Source of the DNA: Clostridium sp. CAG:768
Lineage (GTDB): Bacteria > Cyanobacteriota > Vampirovibrionia > Gastranaerophilales > Gastranaerophilaceae
NCBI GenBank assembly: GCA_000437435.1
Contig: FR899625.1
Location: 1 to 64,000 of the forward strand
DNA: 64,000 nt
Direction: 5' to 3'
A program made the translations under genes and the position numbers. The notes beneath the pieces are model-generated. The model ran no database searches and had not been told where the DNA came from. It saw nothing but the letters and a program-made list of their open reading frames with translations. This document shows positions 1-7,617 of the stretch, in pieces. Position 1 is the first letter of the stretch. Each line of letters begins with the position of its first letter.

Positions 1-494
1 CCATTTATATCTATTCTCATAACGCAAGTCCCTATGTTAAATGTGTGTGATTTGTATACTGCAATAGTTACTAACATTCCATTTGGTAGACTATATATGT
101 ATGCTTTAGCTGTAGAATGTAACACTACGCTTTGATTTGTAAGATCATAAGTATTTGTTCCTAGGTAATAAAAAAAATAATTATGTCCAGGAATAGATGG
201 GGCGTGATATGCTCCTACATTTGTTAATTTTAAGTATGGTGCAAGGTATTCTTTAACAAAAGCATCAGTCCCTAAACTAAAATCCCAATTTGAAATATCT
301 TCATGGTCTTTTTTAGATGCTTCTACTGCTTGGCTTAAAGTACTATATGCTACTTTTAATTGCTCTACTGTACTCTTTTTTTTATAGTTTGCAATTAAAT
401 TAGGGAGAGTTAGTGCAACAACGACCCCAATAATTCCAAGAGTAATTAAAACTTCTGCAAGTGTAAAAGCTTTTTTGTTTTTGTGATGCTTCAT
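1..494 (-). CDS. Prepilin-like protein (locus P1), 3' end outside the window
   Basis: Type IV pilin / type II pseudopilin-like protein, expected in the inner membrane and in a pilus- or pseudopilus-like fibre after prepilin peptidase cleavage. The ATG at 494-492 gives a short basic leader (MKHHKNKKA) followed by FTLAEVLITLGII and a hydrophobic helix; the Glu at +5 of the mature protein is present. The residue before the cleavage point is Ala rather than the usual Gly. About 164 residues are visible with no stop before the window edge. No ribosome binding site precedes this ATG; instead a TATAAT-like box (CATACT, 506-501) ends six bases upstream, so a leaderless transcript is possible. A second upstream leader frame with a C10 tract lies at 604-557. 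The specific role of this pilin is unknown. Confidence 0.85.
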   Translation of the reverse strand, partial: MKHHKNKKAFTLAEVLITLGIIGVVVALTLPNLIANYKKKSTVEQLKVAYSTLSQAVEASKKDHEDISNWDFSLGTDAFVKEYLAPYLKLTNVGAYHAPSIPGHNYFFYYLGTNTYDLTNQSVVLHSTAKAYIYSLPNGMLVTIAVYKSHTFNIGTCVMRIDIN

Positions 495-499
495 ATCAC
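483..499 (-). promoter_or_regulatory. GTGAT-N7-ATCAC dyad over the P1 internal start
   Basis: On the minus strand GTGAT and ATCAC flank a 7-base loop that contains the ATG. The dyad directly follows the -10-like CATACT. Equivalent dyads occur at P2, P5 and P6. It could be a protein operator or a 5-bp RNA hairpin that shows the start codon in its loop. Confidence 0.5.
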
Positions 500-556
500 T
501 AGTATGCCAACTCTTAATTAAAAAGTAAAGATTTTTACTGGATATACTTGTTGTAC

Positions 557-604
557 TTATGTTTCGCGGGGGGGGGGCACTCTCAAAGCTTCTTGAATAA
601 ACAT
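557..604 (-). CDS. Leader frame with C10 tract upstream of prepilin P1
   Basis: A 15-codon frame starts at the ATG at 604-602, seven bases after a GGAGG site, and reads MFIQEALRVPPPRET before a TAA at 559-557. It contains ten C in a row (positions 577-568). With one more C (or two fewer) the frame would run without a stop through the spacer into the prepilin ATG at 494 and fuse the two. The first bases are nearly identical to those of the leader at 10375. Whether the peptide itself has a function is unknown; the arrangement resembles a contingency locus. Confidence 0.6.
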   Translation of the reverse strand: MFIQEALRVPPPRET

Positions 605-627
605 TTTTCAACCTCCATTTTCCCCTT

Positions 628-656
628 ATTATTTATTATTTTTTAGTATTTGTCAA
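628..656 (-). promoter_or_regulatory. Promoter of the P1 leader frame
   Basis: TTGACA (656-651) and AATAAT (633-628) separated by 17 bases, followed by GGAGG and the leader ATG. The same layout is found at 10400-10428. Confidence 0.6.
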
Positions 657-665
657 TAGTTAAGT

Positions 666-914
666 TTATTTTATAAAATCAGGAACTTGGTTTTTTGCCG
701 CTTTAATTTGCATATATTGCTCTTTTAATTTAGCTTTTTCTTCTTTATTTGCGTTTTTTGCTTTTTCATTCATTTGGGTATAGAGTTCTTTTTCGATTTT
801 GTTACCTTTAATATATACATCCATATCTTTTCTTTTTTTAAAGGCATTAACATTTCCGTTATAATTTATATTAGGAGCTTTGAATATTGTTATAAAGCAT
901 TGCAAAACCGCCAA
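666..914 (-). pseudogene. 3' part of a frameshifted small membrane protein gene
   Basis: An open frame of about 82 codons with no good start (only a TTG) that overlaps the end of the frame at 871-1215 in another phase. It encodes a Lys/Glu-rich helical tail containing AFKKRKDMDVY, which resembles AFTREKEMDVF in the tail of the neighbouring protein at 1216-1683. The paralogue has a membrane part followed by this kind of tail in one frame, so this stretch is best read as the missing C-terminal part of the gene starting at 1215. One extra base (or two lost) between 871 and 928 would explain the split. Real translation of this part alone is doubtful. Confidence 0.55.
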
Positions 915-1215
915 TAAATGCCATAACTAATCCAGCCCAAGCTCCAAGTGCTAAAAGAAGTTTTTTGTTTTTAGTTGCATTTTTATGTTGTTTGCTAACA
1001 ATTTTTTCAGCTTGGTCTCCTAGTGTATCAACAACAAAATCTCCATCTAAAACTTCGAATAATAACTTTGCTCCTAGTCCTAAGCCTGCGACAAAAGCAG
1101 CTTTAGTAAGTTTGGCTTTTTCTCCGGTTTTAGATATCGGGTTATTATCATTTTTGGATGTTTGTTTTTGTTGATGAGTAAATGAGTAGCTTTGATTAAT
1201 TGCGCTAATTCTCAT
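871..1215 (-). CDS. Small membrane protein, probably truncated by a frameshift
   Basis: 114 codons beginning MRISAINQ, close to the MQISAINR start of the upstream gene at 1683. It has a polar N-terminal half, a weak Gly/Ala-rich segment near residues 38-55, and one strong membrane segment near residues 85-108, then stops abruptly. The charged tail expected from its paralogue continues in another frame at 666-914. The start codon lies directly next to the TAA of the 1216-1683 gene, so the two are probably co-transcribed. Function not recognised. Confidence 0.55.
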   Translation of the reverse strand: MRISAINQSYSFTHQQKQTSKNDNNPISKTGEKAKLTKAAFVAGLGLGAKLLFEVLDGDFVVDTLGDQAEKIVSKQHKNATKNKKLLLALGAWAGLVMAFIGGFAMLYNNIQSS

Positions 1216-1683
1216 TTATACTCCTTTAATAAGCATTCCGTTGCCTTTGTTTGCCATTTGAACAGATGTGTAATGGTTAATTTTTTGGTCTAAAGAAACA
1301 TCTTCATCTTTTACTTCATTATCAACTTCTTCTAAAATGTTAGATTTAAGTTCTCTGTCACGAGAGAATACATCCATTTCTTTTTCTCTTGTGAAAGCTT
1401 TTACTTTTGTATCATAGAGTTTTGCTGGTAGTGTGAGAGCTAAAGTTAATAATCCTGCAGCAGCTCCGATACCGCCAAGTTTTAGACCTCTGCTTTTTGC
1501 TCCTGATTTAATAAAACAGCTCCCGATGCCTGCTGCGGTTGCTCCAACTAAAGCACTTCCGCCAATTGAACCCCATATTGCAAGTCCTTTTTCTGTTTTT
1601 CTGTTAATTGGATTTTCATAACCGTTTTTGTATGATGTAAATTGCGGTTTTGGACAACATCTGTTGATAGCTGAAATTTGCAT
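1216..1683 (-). CDS. Uncharacterised small membrane protein
   Basis: 155 residues. The N-terminus is MQISAINR, followed by a short polar part, a Gly/Ala-rich hydrophobic region from about residue 33 to 85 that could form two membrane hairpins, and a charged C-terminal tail with EKEMDVF and DQKINHYTSVQ. The DQK-hydrophobic-N-x-Y motif also appears at the end of the protein encoded at 8964-9524. No known family was recognised. The start is preceded by GAGGGG in a divergent intergenic region shared with efp. Confidence 0.65.
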   Translation of the reverse strand: MQISAINRCCPKPQFTSYKNGYENPINRKTEKGLAIWGSIGGSALVGATAAGIGSCFIKSGAKSRGLKLGGIGAAAGLLTLALTLPAKLYDTKVKAFTREKEMDVFSRDRELKSNILEEVDNEVKDEDVSLDQKINHYTSVQMANKGNGMLIKGV

Positions 1684-1851
1684 AATTTATACCCCTCATT
1701 TTATTATGGTTATATAATAAACAAACATTAAAAATTTTGCTAGTATGTTAATAATTTCAGTCTTAATTGTAACAATTGTTTGAAGTTTTTGATGTTTATG
1801 TTATCATCGACTTAAATAGAATGATTATATTATTATGAAAAGGGGAAAAAT

Positions 1852-2409
1852 ATGATTTCAGTAAACGATTTAAAAACAGGCTTAACGCTTCAACTAGACA
1901 ACGGTTTGTGGTCTGTTGTTGAATTTTTACACGTAAAACCGGGTAAAGGTGCAGCTTTCGTAAGATCAAAACTTAAAAACGTAGAAACAGGCCAAGTTGT
2001 TGAAAAAACATTCAGAGCCGGTGAAAAAGTTGCAAAAGCTATGTTAGACAGACGCGAAATGCAATATTTATATAAAGAAGGTAAAGAATACGTTATGATG
2101 GATAACGAATCTTATGAACAACTTCAATTAACAGAAGACCAAATCGGTGATGGTATTAAATATTTGAAAGAAAATATGATTGTTCAAGTATTAATGCATG
2201 ATTCAAGAATTATCGGTGTAGATCTTCCAGCTCACGTTATTTTGGAAGTAACTGATACTCCTCCATCTGAAAAGGGAAATACAGCTCAAGGCGGTACTAA
2301 ACCTGCAACTCTTGAAACTGGTGCTGTTGTTAACGTTCCATTCTTTATTTCAAATGGTGACAAAATCAGAGTTGATACAAGAACTAATGAATATTTAGAT
2401 AGAGCGTAA
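1852..2409 (+). CDS. efp: Elongation factor P
   Basis: Translation elongation factor P, which helps ribosomes stalled at polyproline stretches by binding near the E site. The 185-residue length is normal for the family. The N-terminal KOW-like domain carries the tip loop PGKGAAF with Lys32, the residue that is modified in many bacteria; the two OB domains follow, with the usual closing motif GDKIRVDTRTNEYLDRA. The start is set by AAAAGGGG just upstream. A possible promoter (TTGAAG, 16 bases, TATCAT) lies around 1780-1807. It is followed by accB after 30 bases. In this genome the C-tract leader peptides of P1 and P3 carry short Pro runs, a possible but unproven substrate link. Confidence 0.97.
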   Translation: MISVNDLKTGLTLQLDNGLWSVVEFLHVKPGKGAAFVRSKLKNVETGQVVEKTFRAGEKVAKAMLDRREMQYLYKEGKEYVMMDNESYEQLQLTEDQIGDGIKYLKENMIVQVLMHDSRIIGVDLPAHVILEVTDTPPSEKGNTAQGGTKPATLETGAVVNVPFFISNGDKIRVDTRTNEYLDRA

Positions 2410-2439
2410 CTCTGTATAATGTTTAAGAAAGGCAAAATA

Positions 2440-2892
2440 ATGAAATTTGATATAGAATATATTGAAAAATTAGCAAAAGTTTTAGCTGATAATTCTTTAA
2501 CAGAAATATCTTTAGAAGATGGTGAACAAGCTATTACTTTAAGAAATGAAGTTGTAGGTGTTACAGCAGCTCCTGTAGTAGCAGCTCCTGTCGCTCAACC
2601 TCAAGCTGCACAGCCAGCTCAAGCTTCAGCTCCCGCAGAACAAAAAGAAGTTAAAAAAGGTAAACCTTTGACATCTCCAATGGTTGGAACTTTTTATTCT
2701 GCACCATCTCCTGATGCTGATCCATTTGTAAAAGTAGGTCAGACTATTAAAGAAGGCGATGTTGTATGTATCGTTGAAGCTATGAAATTAATGAATGAAA
2801 TTGAATCCGAATTTTCAGGTAAAATTGTTGAGATTTGTGTACAAGACGGTCAACCTGTAGAATTTGGTCAAGTTTTAATGTATATTGAATAA
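2440..2892 (+). CDS. accB: Biotin carboxyl carrier protein of acetyl-CoA carboxylase
   Basis: Carries the biotin that is carboxylated by AccC and then donates CO2 to acetyl-CoA for fatty acid synthesis. About 150 residues: an N-terminal helical part, an Ala/Pro/Gln-rich linker (about residues 44-78), and the biotinyl domain with EAMKLMNEI, where Lys116 is the biotin attachment site. The ATG at 2440 is preferred over an in-frame ATG at 2419 because AAGAAAGG lies seven bases upstream of it and homologues begin near MKFDIEYI. Located between efp and accC, the common arrangement. Confidence 0.96.
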   Translation: MKFDIEYIEKLAKVLADNSLTEISLEDGEQAITLRNEVVGVTAAPVVAAPVAQPQAAQPAQASAPAEQKEVKKGKPLTSPMVGTFYSAPSPDADPFVKVGQTIKEGDVVCIVEAMKLMNEIESEFSGKIVEICVQDGQPVEFGQVLMYIE

Positions 2893-2905
2893 AAGAATAG
2901 TGAGT

Positions 2906-2945
2906 AGTAACAAGTGAATTTTTAAATTCACTTGTTACTGTTTTA
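2906..2945 (+). terminator. Perfect 16-bp hairpin with T run between accB and accC
   Basis: Positions 2906-2921 pair perfectly with 2924-2939 and are followed by TGTTTTA. It resembles an intrinsic terminator inside an expected operon, so it may limit read-through from accB to accC or be an mRNA processing/stability element. Confidence 0.6.
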
Positions 2946-2960
2946 TAGGGATAAGAAAAT

Positions 2961-4319
2961 ATGTTTAGAAAAGTATTAATTGCAAATCGCGGAGAGATTG
3001 CTGTAAGAATTATAAGAGCTTGTAGAGAAATTGGTATTCCAACTGTAGCAATTTATTCTCAAGCTGATGCAAATTCTCTTCATGTAAGACTTGCAACAGA
3101 AGCATATTGCATCGGACCTGCTCAAAGTTCTAAAAGTTATTTGAGCATACCTGCAATTATTTCTGCTGCAATCGTATCTGGAGCTGACGCAATTCACCCT
3201 GGATATGGTTTTATGTCTGAAAGAGCTGATTTTGCTGAAATTTGTGCAAAACATGGTATTAAATTTATTGGACCTACAGCTGAAGCTATGAGAAAAATGG
3301 GAGATAAAGCTACCGCACGTAAAACTATGATTGAAAACAACGTGCCTGTTACTCCTGGTACAGGAATTTTAAAAACTCCTGAAGAAGTAAAAGAATTTGC
3401 TCATAAAGTAGGTTACCCGATTATATTAAAAGCTACTGCAGGCGGCGGCGGTAAAGGTATGAGAATTTGCAGAAGCGATGATGATGTGGAAACTAATATG
3501 AATCTTTGTCAGTCTGAAGCTCAAAATTTCTTTGGAAATCCTGATGTGTATGCTGAAAAATATTTGGAAAATCCTCGTCACATTGAAGTTCAAATCCTTG
3601 CAGACCAATATGGTAATGTCGTTCACTTAGGTGAAAGAGATTGCTCAATCCAAAGACGTCACCAAAAATTGTTGGAAGAAGCACCATCTCCTGCAATTGA
3701 TGAAGCTACTCGTAAAGAAATGGGTGCTGCAGCTGTAAGAGCAGCTAAAGCTATTAATTACGAAAGTGCAGGAACTTGTGAATTCTTGCTAGACCATGAT
3801 GGTAAATGGTATTTTATGGAAATGAATACCAGAATTCAAGTTGAACACTGTGTAACAGAAATGATTTCTAATGTTGATTTAGTTAGAGAACAAATTATGG
3901 TGGCAGCTGGTGAAAAATTAGATTTTACTCAAGACGATATTGTGCTTCGTGGTCATGCAATTGAATGTCGTATTAATGCTGAAAATCCTGAAAAAGATTT
4001 TATGCCAAATCCGGGAACAATTACTGGTTATGTTACTCCTGGTGGTTTTGGTGTAAGAGTGGATTCTCATGCATACCAAGATTATTCAATTCCTCCATAT
4101 TATGATTCAATGATTGGAAAATTGATTTGTTGGGGAAGAACAAGAAATGAAGCTAGACGCAGAATGTATAGAGCATTGAAAGAATATGTTATTACTGGCG
4201 TTGAAACAACAATTCCGTTCCACCAAGCAATAATTGAGGATCCTGTGTTTATGAGCGGGAACTTTAATACAGGCTTTATAGAAGACTTCTATAAGCGAAC
4301 CGGAAAAGATAAAAAATAA
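2961..4319 (+). CDS. accC: Biotin carboxylase subunit of acetyl-CoA carboxylase
   Basis: ATP-dependent carboxylation of the biotin on AccB, first half-reaction of acetyl-CoA carboxylase. 452 residues, normal length. The N-terminal domain starts FRKVLIANRGEIAVRI; the ATP-grasp domain has the glycine-rich loop KATAGGGGKGMR around residue 160, and the metal/catalytic region MEMNTRIQVEH around residue 290. It follows accB after 68 bases that hold a strong hairpin, and is closed by a clear terminator. No accA/accD genes are in the window. Confidence 0.97.
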   Translation: MFRKVLIANRGEIAVRIIRACREIGIPTVAIYSQADANSLHVRLATEAYCIGPAQSSKSYLSIPAIISAAIVSGADAIHPGYGFMSERADFAEICAKHGIKFIGPTAEAMRKMGDKATARKTMIENNVPVTPGTGILKTPEEVKEFAHKVGYPIILKATAGGGGKGMRICRSDDDVETNMNLCQSEAQNFFGNPDVYAEKYLENPRHIEVQILADQYGNVVHLGERDCSIQRRHQKLLEEAPSPAIDEATRKEMGAAAVRAAKAINYESAGTCEFLLDHDGKWYFMEMNTRIQVEHCVTEMISNVDLVREQIMVAAGEKLDFTQDDIVLRGHAIECRINAENPEKDFMPNPGTITGYVTPGGFGVRVDSHAYQDYSIPPYYDSMIGKLICWGRTRNEARRRMYRALKEYVITGVETTIPFHQAIIEDPVFMSGNFNTGFIEDFYKRTGKDKK

Positions 4320-4324
4320 AAATA

Positions 4325-4356
4325 AAAAAGCGAAGATTTTAAATCTTCGCTTTTTT
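4325..4356 (+). terminator. Terminator after accC
   Basis: GCGAAGATTT and its complement form a 10-bp stem with flanking A and T runs; it would work on both strands. Confidence 0.85.
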
Positions 4357-4357
4357 A

Positions 4358-4386
4358 TTGAAAAAATATTTAATATTTGTTATAAT
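4358..4386 (+). promoter_or_regulatory. Promoter of the P2 leader frame
   Basis: TTGAAA (4358-4363), 17 bases, TATAAT (4381-4386); followed by AAGAAAGGAGC and the leader ATG at 4411. Confidence 0.7.
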
Positions 4387-4410
4387 ATATTCAATAAGAA
4401 AGGAGCAAGA

Positions 4411-4467
4411 ATGAAAAAGATGTTAAGAAATGTAACTTCGGGGGGGGGGCGTTTTTCAGCTCCTTAA
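4411..4467 (+). CDS. Leader frame with G10 tract upstream of prepilin P2
   Basis: Starts at an ATG with a good AAAGGAG site and reads 18 codons to TAA at 4465-4467. It contains ten G at 4440-4449. With eleven G the frame would continue with no stop through 4518 into the prepilin, giving a 289-residue product. Similar leaders precede P1, P3, P4 and P6. Confidence 0.6.
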   Translation: MKKMLRNVTSGGGRFSAP

Positions 4468-4480
4468 TTCGTTTACAGGT

Positions 4481-4526
4481 TTGCAAAAAAAATAACCTCT
4501 GTTATAATAGTGATGTAATGTATCAC
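4481..4526 (+). promoter_or_regulatory. Internal promoter and GTGAT-N7-ATCAC dyad of P2
   Basis: TTGCAA (4481-4486), 16 bases, TATAAT (4503-4508), then the dyad 4510-4526 with an ATG (4518) in its loop. A transcript from this box would start at or very near the dyad, making the prepilin mRNA nearly leaderless. The TATAATAGTGAT string is identical at P5 and P6. Confidence 0.55.
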
Positions 4527-5279
4527 AAGAATAACAAAGGTGGTTTAATGAATAAAGGATTTACATTAGCAGAGGTATTGATAACTTTAGGCATAATTGG
4601 AGTTGTAGCAGCAATGACAATGCCTACTTTAATTGCAAACCATCAAAAGGAAGTTGTTGCAACGTCTTTGAGAAAAGCTTATGCAGAGTTAAATTTGGCA
4701 TTGCAAATGGCAATAAGTGATTATGGTGATGTTTCAACTTGGGATTATAGTAAAGCTTCAGAGATATCTTTATGGGCCGAAAAATACATTAAACCTTATT
4801 TTAAAATTTTAAATGCTCAAAATTGTTCGAATAATAGATCTTTTTCCTGCATAGGGGTTCCAGCAGTAGCTCAATTAGGATATGATACAAAACCAACAGG
4901 TATAATGTCGGCACCATATGTAATATTAACTTCAGGTGGTGCCGCAAAAGCTTTTGCTTTTTATAAATATAATGCATATTCAGAAGTAAGGGTGCATGTT
5001 TATGTGAAATTACCCAAAAATAAAAAAGCTGAAAAGGGAAGGGATGTTTTCACTTTTGTATTAAAGCCTAATAAAACTGCGTTTGAACCTTTTGGTGTTA
5101 CTGGAACTGTGCCTTTTACAACAGGAAATATTTCAAGAGAAAAATTATTAAAAGGACCAATAAGGACGGGTGGATGCTATAAAGAATCTGGAGGACCTGA
5201 TTATTATGCTCCAGGTGACAGTTGTGGTGCTGTAATAATGATGGATGGTTGGAAAATTAAGCCTGATTATCCTTGGTAA
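4518..5279 (+). CDS. Prepilin-like protein (locus P2)
   Basis: Type IV pilin/pseudopilin-like protein of up to 253 residues. The cleavage motif is NKGFTLAEVLITLG with Glu+5 of the mature protein, then one membrane helix and a globular domain with several Cys residues. It ends with GWKIKPDYPW, a closing motif shared in variant form with P4, P5 and P6. Two starts are possible: the ATG at 4518 in the dyad loop, or the ATG at 4548, which has AAAGGTGG just upstream and gives the shortest leader (MNKG). Expected in the inner membrane and a pilus-like fibre. No pilus assembly genes are nearby. Confidence 0.88.
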   Translation: MYHKNNKGGLMNKGFTLAEVLITLGIIGVVAAMTMPTLIANHQKEVVATSLRKAYAELNLALQMAISDYGDVSTWDYSKASEISLWAEKYIKPYFKILNAQNCSNNRSFSCIGVPAVAQLGYDTKPTGIMSAPYVILTSGGAAKAFAFYKYNAYSEVRVHVYVKLPKNKKAEKGRDVFTFVLKPNKTAFEPFGVTGTVPFTTGNISREKLLKGPIRTGGCYKESGGPDYYAPGDSCGAVIMMDGWKIKPDYPW

Positions 5280-5359
5280 CTTTTATTTAATATTAGGGTT
5301 GAAAACCTCTTATAAATGTGTTACAATTATAGTAGGTAGTATGTGTGTGAGGTTTTTGT

Positions 5360-5767
5360 ATGGCAGGAATTAATTTGTTTTACAGGTTTACAAATCCTAT
5401 TGAAAAGCAAAAAGAACAACAAAAAGCTCAAAAGGATGCTTTGATTAAGAAAAATTATGATGAGATCTATGCTCATGAGTTAGCGCATAAATCTGCCGGA
5501 GGTGCTTTAGCTGGTTCAATTGTTATCGAGCGTAATGCAGATGGTATTCCGTTTGCAGGTCATGTTGATATAAAAATGCCATCATTAAATCCAAATAATC
5601 CTCAAAAAACAATTAATGATGCAAATACTGTAATCAGATCAGCTATGGCTCCATCTGACCCTTCTGATCAAGATTACCGAGTAGCAGCCCAAGCTCAAAG
5701 TATAAAAATGCAGGCTCAAGCCGTTAAATCTCAAAATGTTGGAAATAAGCTCGATTATAACGCTTAA
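5360..5767 (+). CDS. SprA-related putative metalloprotease
   Basis: 135 residues with a central block EIYAHELAHKSAGGALAG that carries an HExxH zinc motif (HELAH, about residues 31-35) and then GIPFAGHVDIKMPS and SAMAPSDPSDQDYRVAAQA. This order matches the SprA-related family (Pfam PF12118), which is annotated as a putative metalloprotease; the substrate is unknown. The N-terminus is charged and helical with no signal peptide. A good promoter precedes it (TTGAAA at 5300, 17 bases, TACAAT). The family match is from memory of the motif pattern. Confidence 0.75.
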   Translation: MAGINLFYRFTNPIEKQKEQQKAQKDALIKKNYDEIYAHELAHKSAGGALAGSIVIERNADGIPFAGHVDIKMPSLNPNNPQKTINDANTVIRSAMAPSDPSDQDYRVAAQAQSIKMQAQAVKSQNVGNKLDYNA

Positions 5768-5794
5768 TTTTGTTTATGTTATAATCATGCTCGT

Positions 5795-7108
5795 ATGAGC
5801 ACTCAGTTTAAGTATTATGCAAAAGAACTTTTAAATATTGCCCTGCCTATTATTATGGGAAACCTAGGGTTTATCCTGATTGGTGCAGGGGATGTTTTAA
5901 TTGCTGGGCATCATTCTACTGATACTTTGGCTGCGATTAGTATAGCAACAGCTATTACAAATTGTATTCAAACATTTGGGATTGGATTGATAGCTAGTGT
6001 TTCTCCTCTATTGTCGAATTTTAGAGGAGAGAGAAAAAGTGCTAAAAAATATTTTTTCCCAACTATAAGATTTTCAATGTTTTTGAGTGTTCTAGTTATG
6101 TTTGCAGTGCTTGCGTCTATCCCTTTGATTGATTATTTGCATTTTGAAGCAAAACTTGTGCCAATGATTAAGCAATATATGTTTGTGACAGCTTTTGCGA
6201 CTTTTGGTGGATATTTGCACGCTGCATTAAAAGAATTTTTGCAAGCTTTTGAAATAGTTTTGTTCCCGAATTTGGTAACAGTATTTTCAGTATTTTTGAA
6301 TATTGCTTTGAATGTAATTCTTGTATTTGGTTTGGGACCAATCCCTTCTTTAGGGGGTCTAGGCTTAGCTGTTGCAAGTTTCATTGTTAGATATTTTATG
6401 GGGTTTGCTCTTTTAATATATTGTTTTAGTGTTATGAATTTTAATGATTACAAAGATTTTGATTATTATAAGAGTTTAATCAAAATTGGTATTCCTATAT
6501 CTTGTGCTATTATGGTTGAATTCATTGCATTCAATAGTATTGCAATAATTATGGGCAGAGTGTCTGGTGTGTATGCAGCGGCTCAAAATTTAGTTTGTAC
6601 ATTGACTACGGTATCATTTATGGTGCCTCTTGCGATTTCAAATGCAATTGCTGTTAAAGTTGGATTTGCAAATGGAGCTGGGAATATAAAAGATCTAAAA
6701 CGATATTCTTTTGTCGGAGTTGTAATGTCTGTAGGATTTATGTTATGCAGTGCATTTATTTTTGCGACATTCCCTCAGTTTTTAGTAAAATTGTTTACTC
6801 AGGATAATAATTTGATTAAAATTTCTATCCCTGTTTTATATATATTATCTGTGTTCCAAGTATTTGATGGATTGCAAGTTGCACTATCAGGTATTTTTAA
6901 AGGAATGAAAAGAACAGGAGTTGTATTGATTTCAAACTTTGTTGCTTATTGGTTGATTTCATTACCTTTAGGGTATACATTAGCTTTCCATTTTCATTTG
7001 AATTTAAGAGGTTTTTGGTATGGACTTGCATCAGCAGCTATTATTCTTTGTGCAATGATGTCAGTTATGTTATTGAAAAGTATTAAAAAAATGGAAACTG
7101 TTAAATAG
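5795..7108 (+). CDS. MATE family efflux transporter
   Basis: Multidrug and toxin extrusion type antiporter, expected to export organic cations or other small molecules using a Na+ or H+ gradient. 437 residues with about 12 membrane helices in two related halves, beginning ELLNIALPIIMGNLGF. Normal length for the family. The ATG at 5795 lies 27 bases after the previous stop, next to a TATAAT-like string but without a strong ribosome binding site. The substrate cannot be told from the sequence. Confidence 0.92.
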   Translation: MSTQFKYYAKELLNIALPIIMGNLGFILIGAGDVLIAGHHSTDTLAAISIATAITNCIQTFGIGLIASVSPLLSNFRGERKSAKKYFFPTIRFSMFLSVLVMFAVLASIPLIDYLHFEAKLVPMIKQYMFVTAFATFGGYLHAALKEFLQAFEIVLFPNLVTVFSVFLNIALNVILVFGLGPIPSLGGLGLAVASFIVRYFMGFALLIYCFSVMNFNDYKDFDYYKSLIKIGIPISCAIMVEFIAFNSIAIIMGRVSGVYAAAQNLVCTLTTVSFMVPLAISNAIAVKVGFANGAGNIKDLKRYSFVGVVMSVGFMLCSAFIFATFPQFLVKLFTQDNNLIKISIPVLYILSVFQVFDGLQVALSGIFKGMKRTGVVLISNFVAYWLISLPLGYTLAFHFHLNLRGFWYGLASAAIILCAMMSVMLLKSIKKMETVK

Positions 7109-7146
7109 CTTATTTTTATGGTAATATAAACTTGAATGGAGGAATT

Positions 7147-7617
7147 ATGCATACAGAAGAAAGAACATTTGTGGCAATTAAGCCTGACGGAGTTATTAGA
7201 GGTTGTGTCGGAGAGATTATCAGCCGTTTTGAAAAGAAAGGTTATAAACTTATCGGCATGAAGATGCTTCAAGTAACAGAAGATATTGCTGCAAAACATT
7301 ATGCAGAACATATCAATAAACCATTTTATCCAAGTCTTGTAAAATATATTACAAGTGGTCCTATTATTGCAATGGTATTCCAAGGATATAAGGCTGTTCA
7401 AGGTATTCGTCATCTTTTAGGTGCAACTGATCCTTGTGAAGCTGATGTAGGATCAATCAGAGCTGATTATGCTCAATTAAAAGAATATAATACAATTCAT
7501 GGTTCTGATAGTATTGAAAGTGCTGAAAGAGAAATTAATATTTACTTTAAGCCTGAAGAACTTTGTACAGATTATAAAAATATGATGGAAATTGTTACAG
7601 AAAGTGTTGATGAGTAA
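7147..7617 (+). CDS. ndk: Nucleoside diphosphate kinase
   Basis: Transfers the gamma-phosphate of ATP to nucleoside diphosphates through a phosphohistidine. 156 residues when started at the ATG at 7147, which sits five bases after GGAGG; an in-frame ATG at 7132 overlaps the ribosome binding site and is unlikely. The active-site His is His118 in NTIHGSDS, and KPDGV near the N-terminus is also conserved. Its stop overlaps the tgt start by one base (TAATG), so the two are translationally coupled. Confidence 0.96.
   Translation: MHTEERTFVAIKPDGVIRGCVGEIISRFEKKGYKLIGMKMLQVTEDIAAKHYAEHINKPFYPSLVKYITSGPIIAMVFQGYKAVQGIRHLLGATDPCEADVGSIRADYAQLKEYNTIHGSDSIESAEREINIYFKPEELCTDYKNMMEIVTESVDE

Noticed and set aside
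483..499. CRP-type binding site at the GTGAT-N7-ATCAC dyad
   Set aside because: The spacing between GTGA and TCAC is nine bases, not the six of CRP sites, and it covers the start codon instead of an activating position.
568..577. Homopolymer as an assembly gap or vector remnant
   Set aside because: The five tracts have conserved coding flanks, promoters and ribosome binding sites and all precede the same gene type, so they are genuine sequence features, although a one-base length error cannot be excluded.
2976..3696. Long open frames on the minus strand across accC
   Set aside because: They lie entirely opposite a clear biotin carboxylase gene and their translations are Cys/Ser/Ile-rich with no domain; shadows of the real gene.
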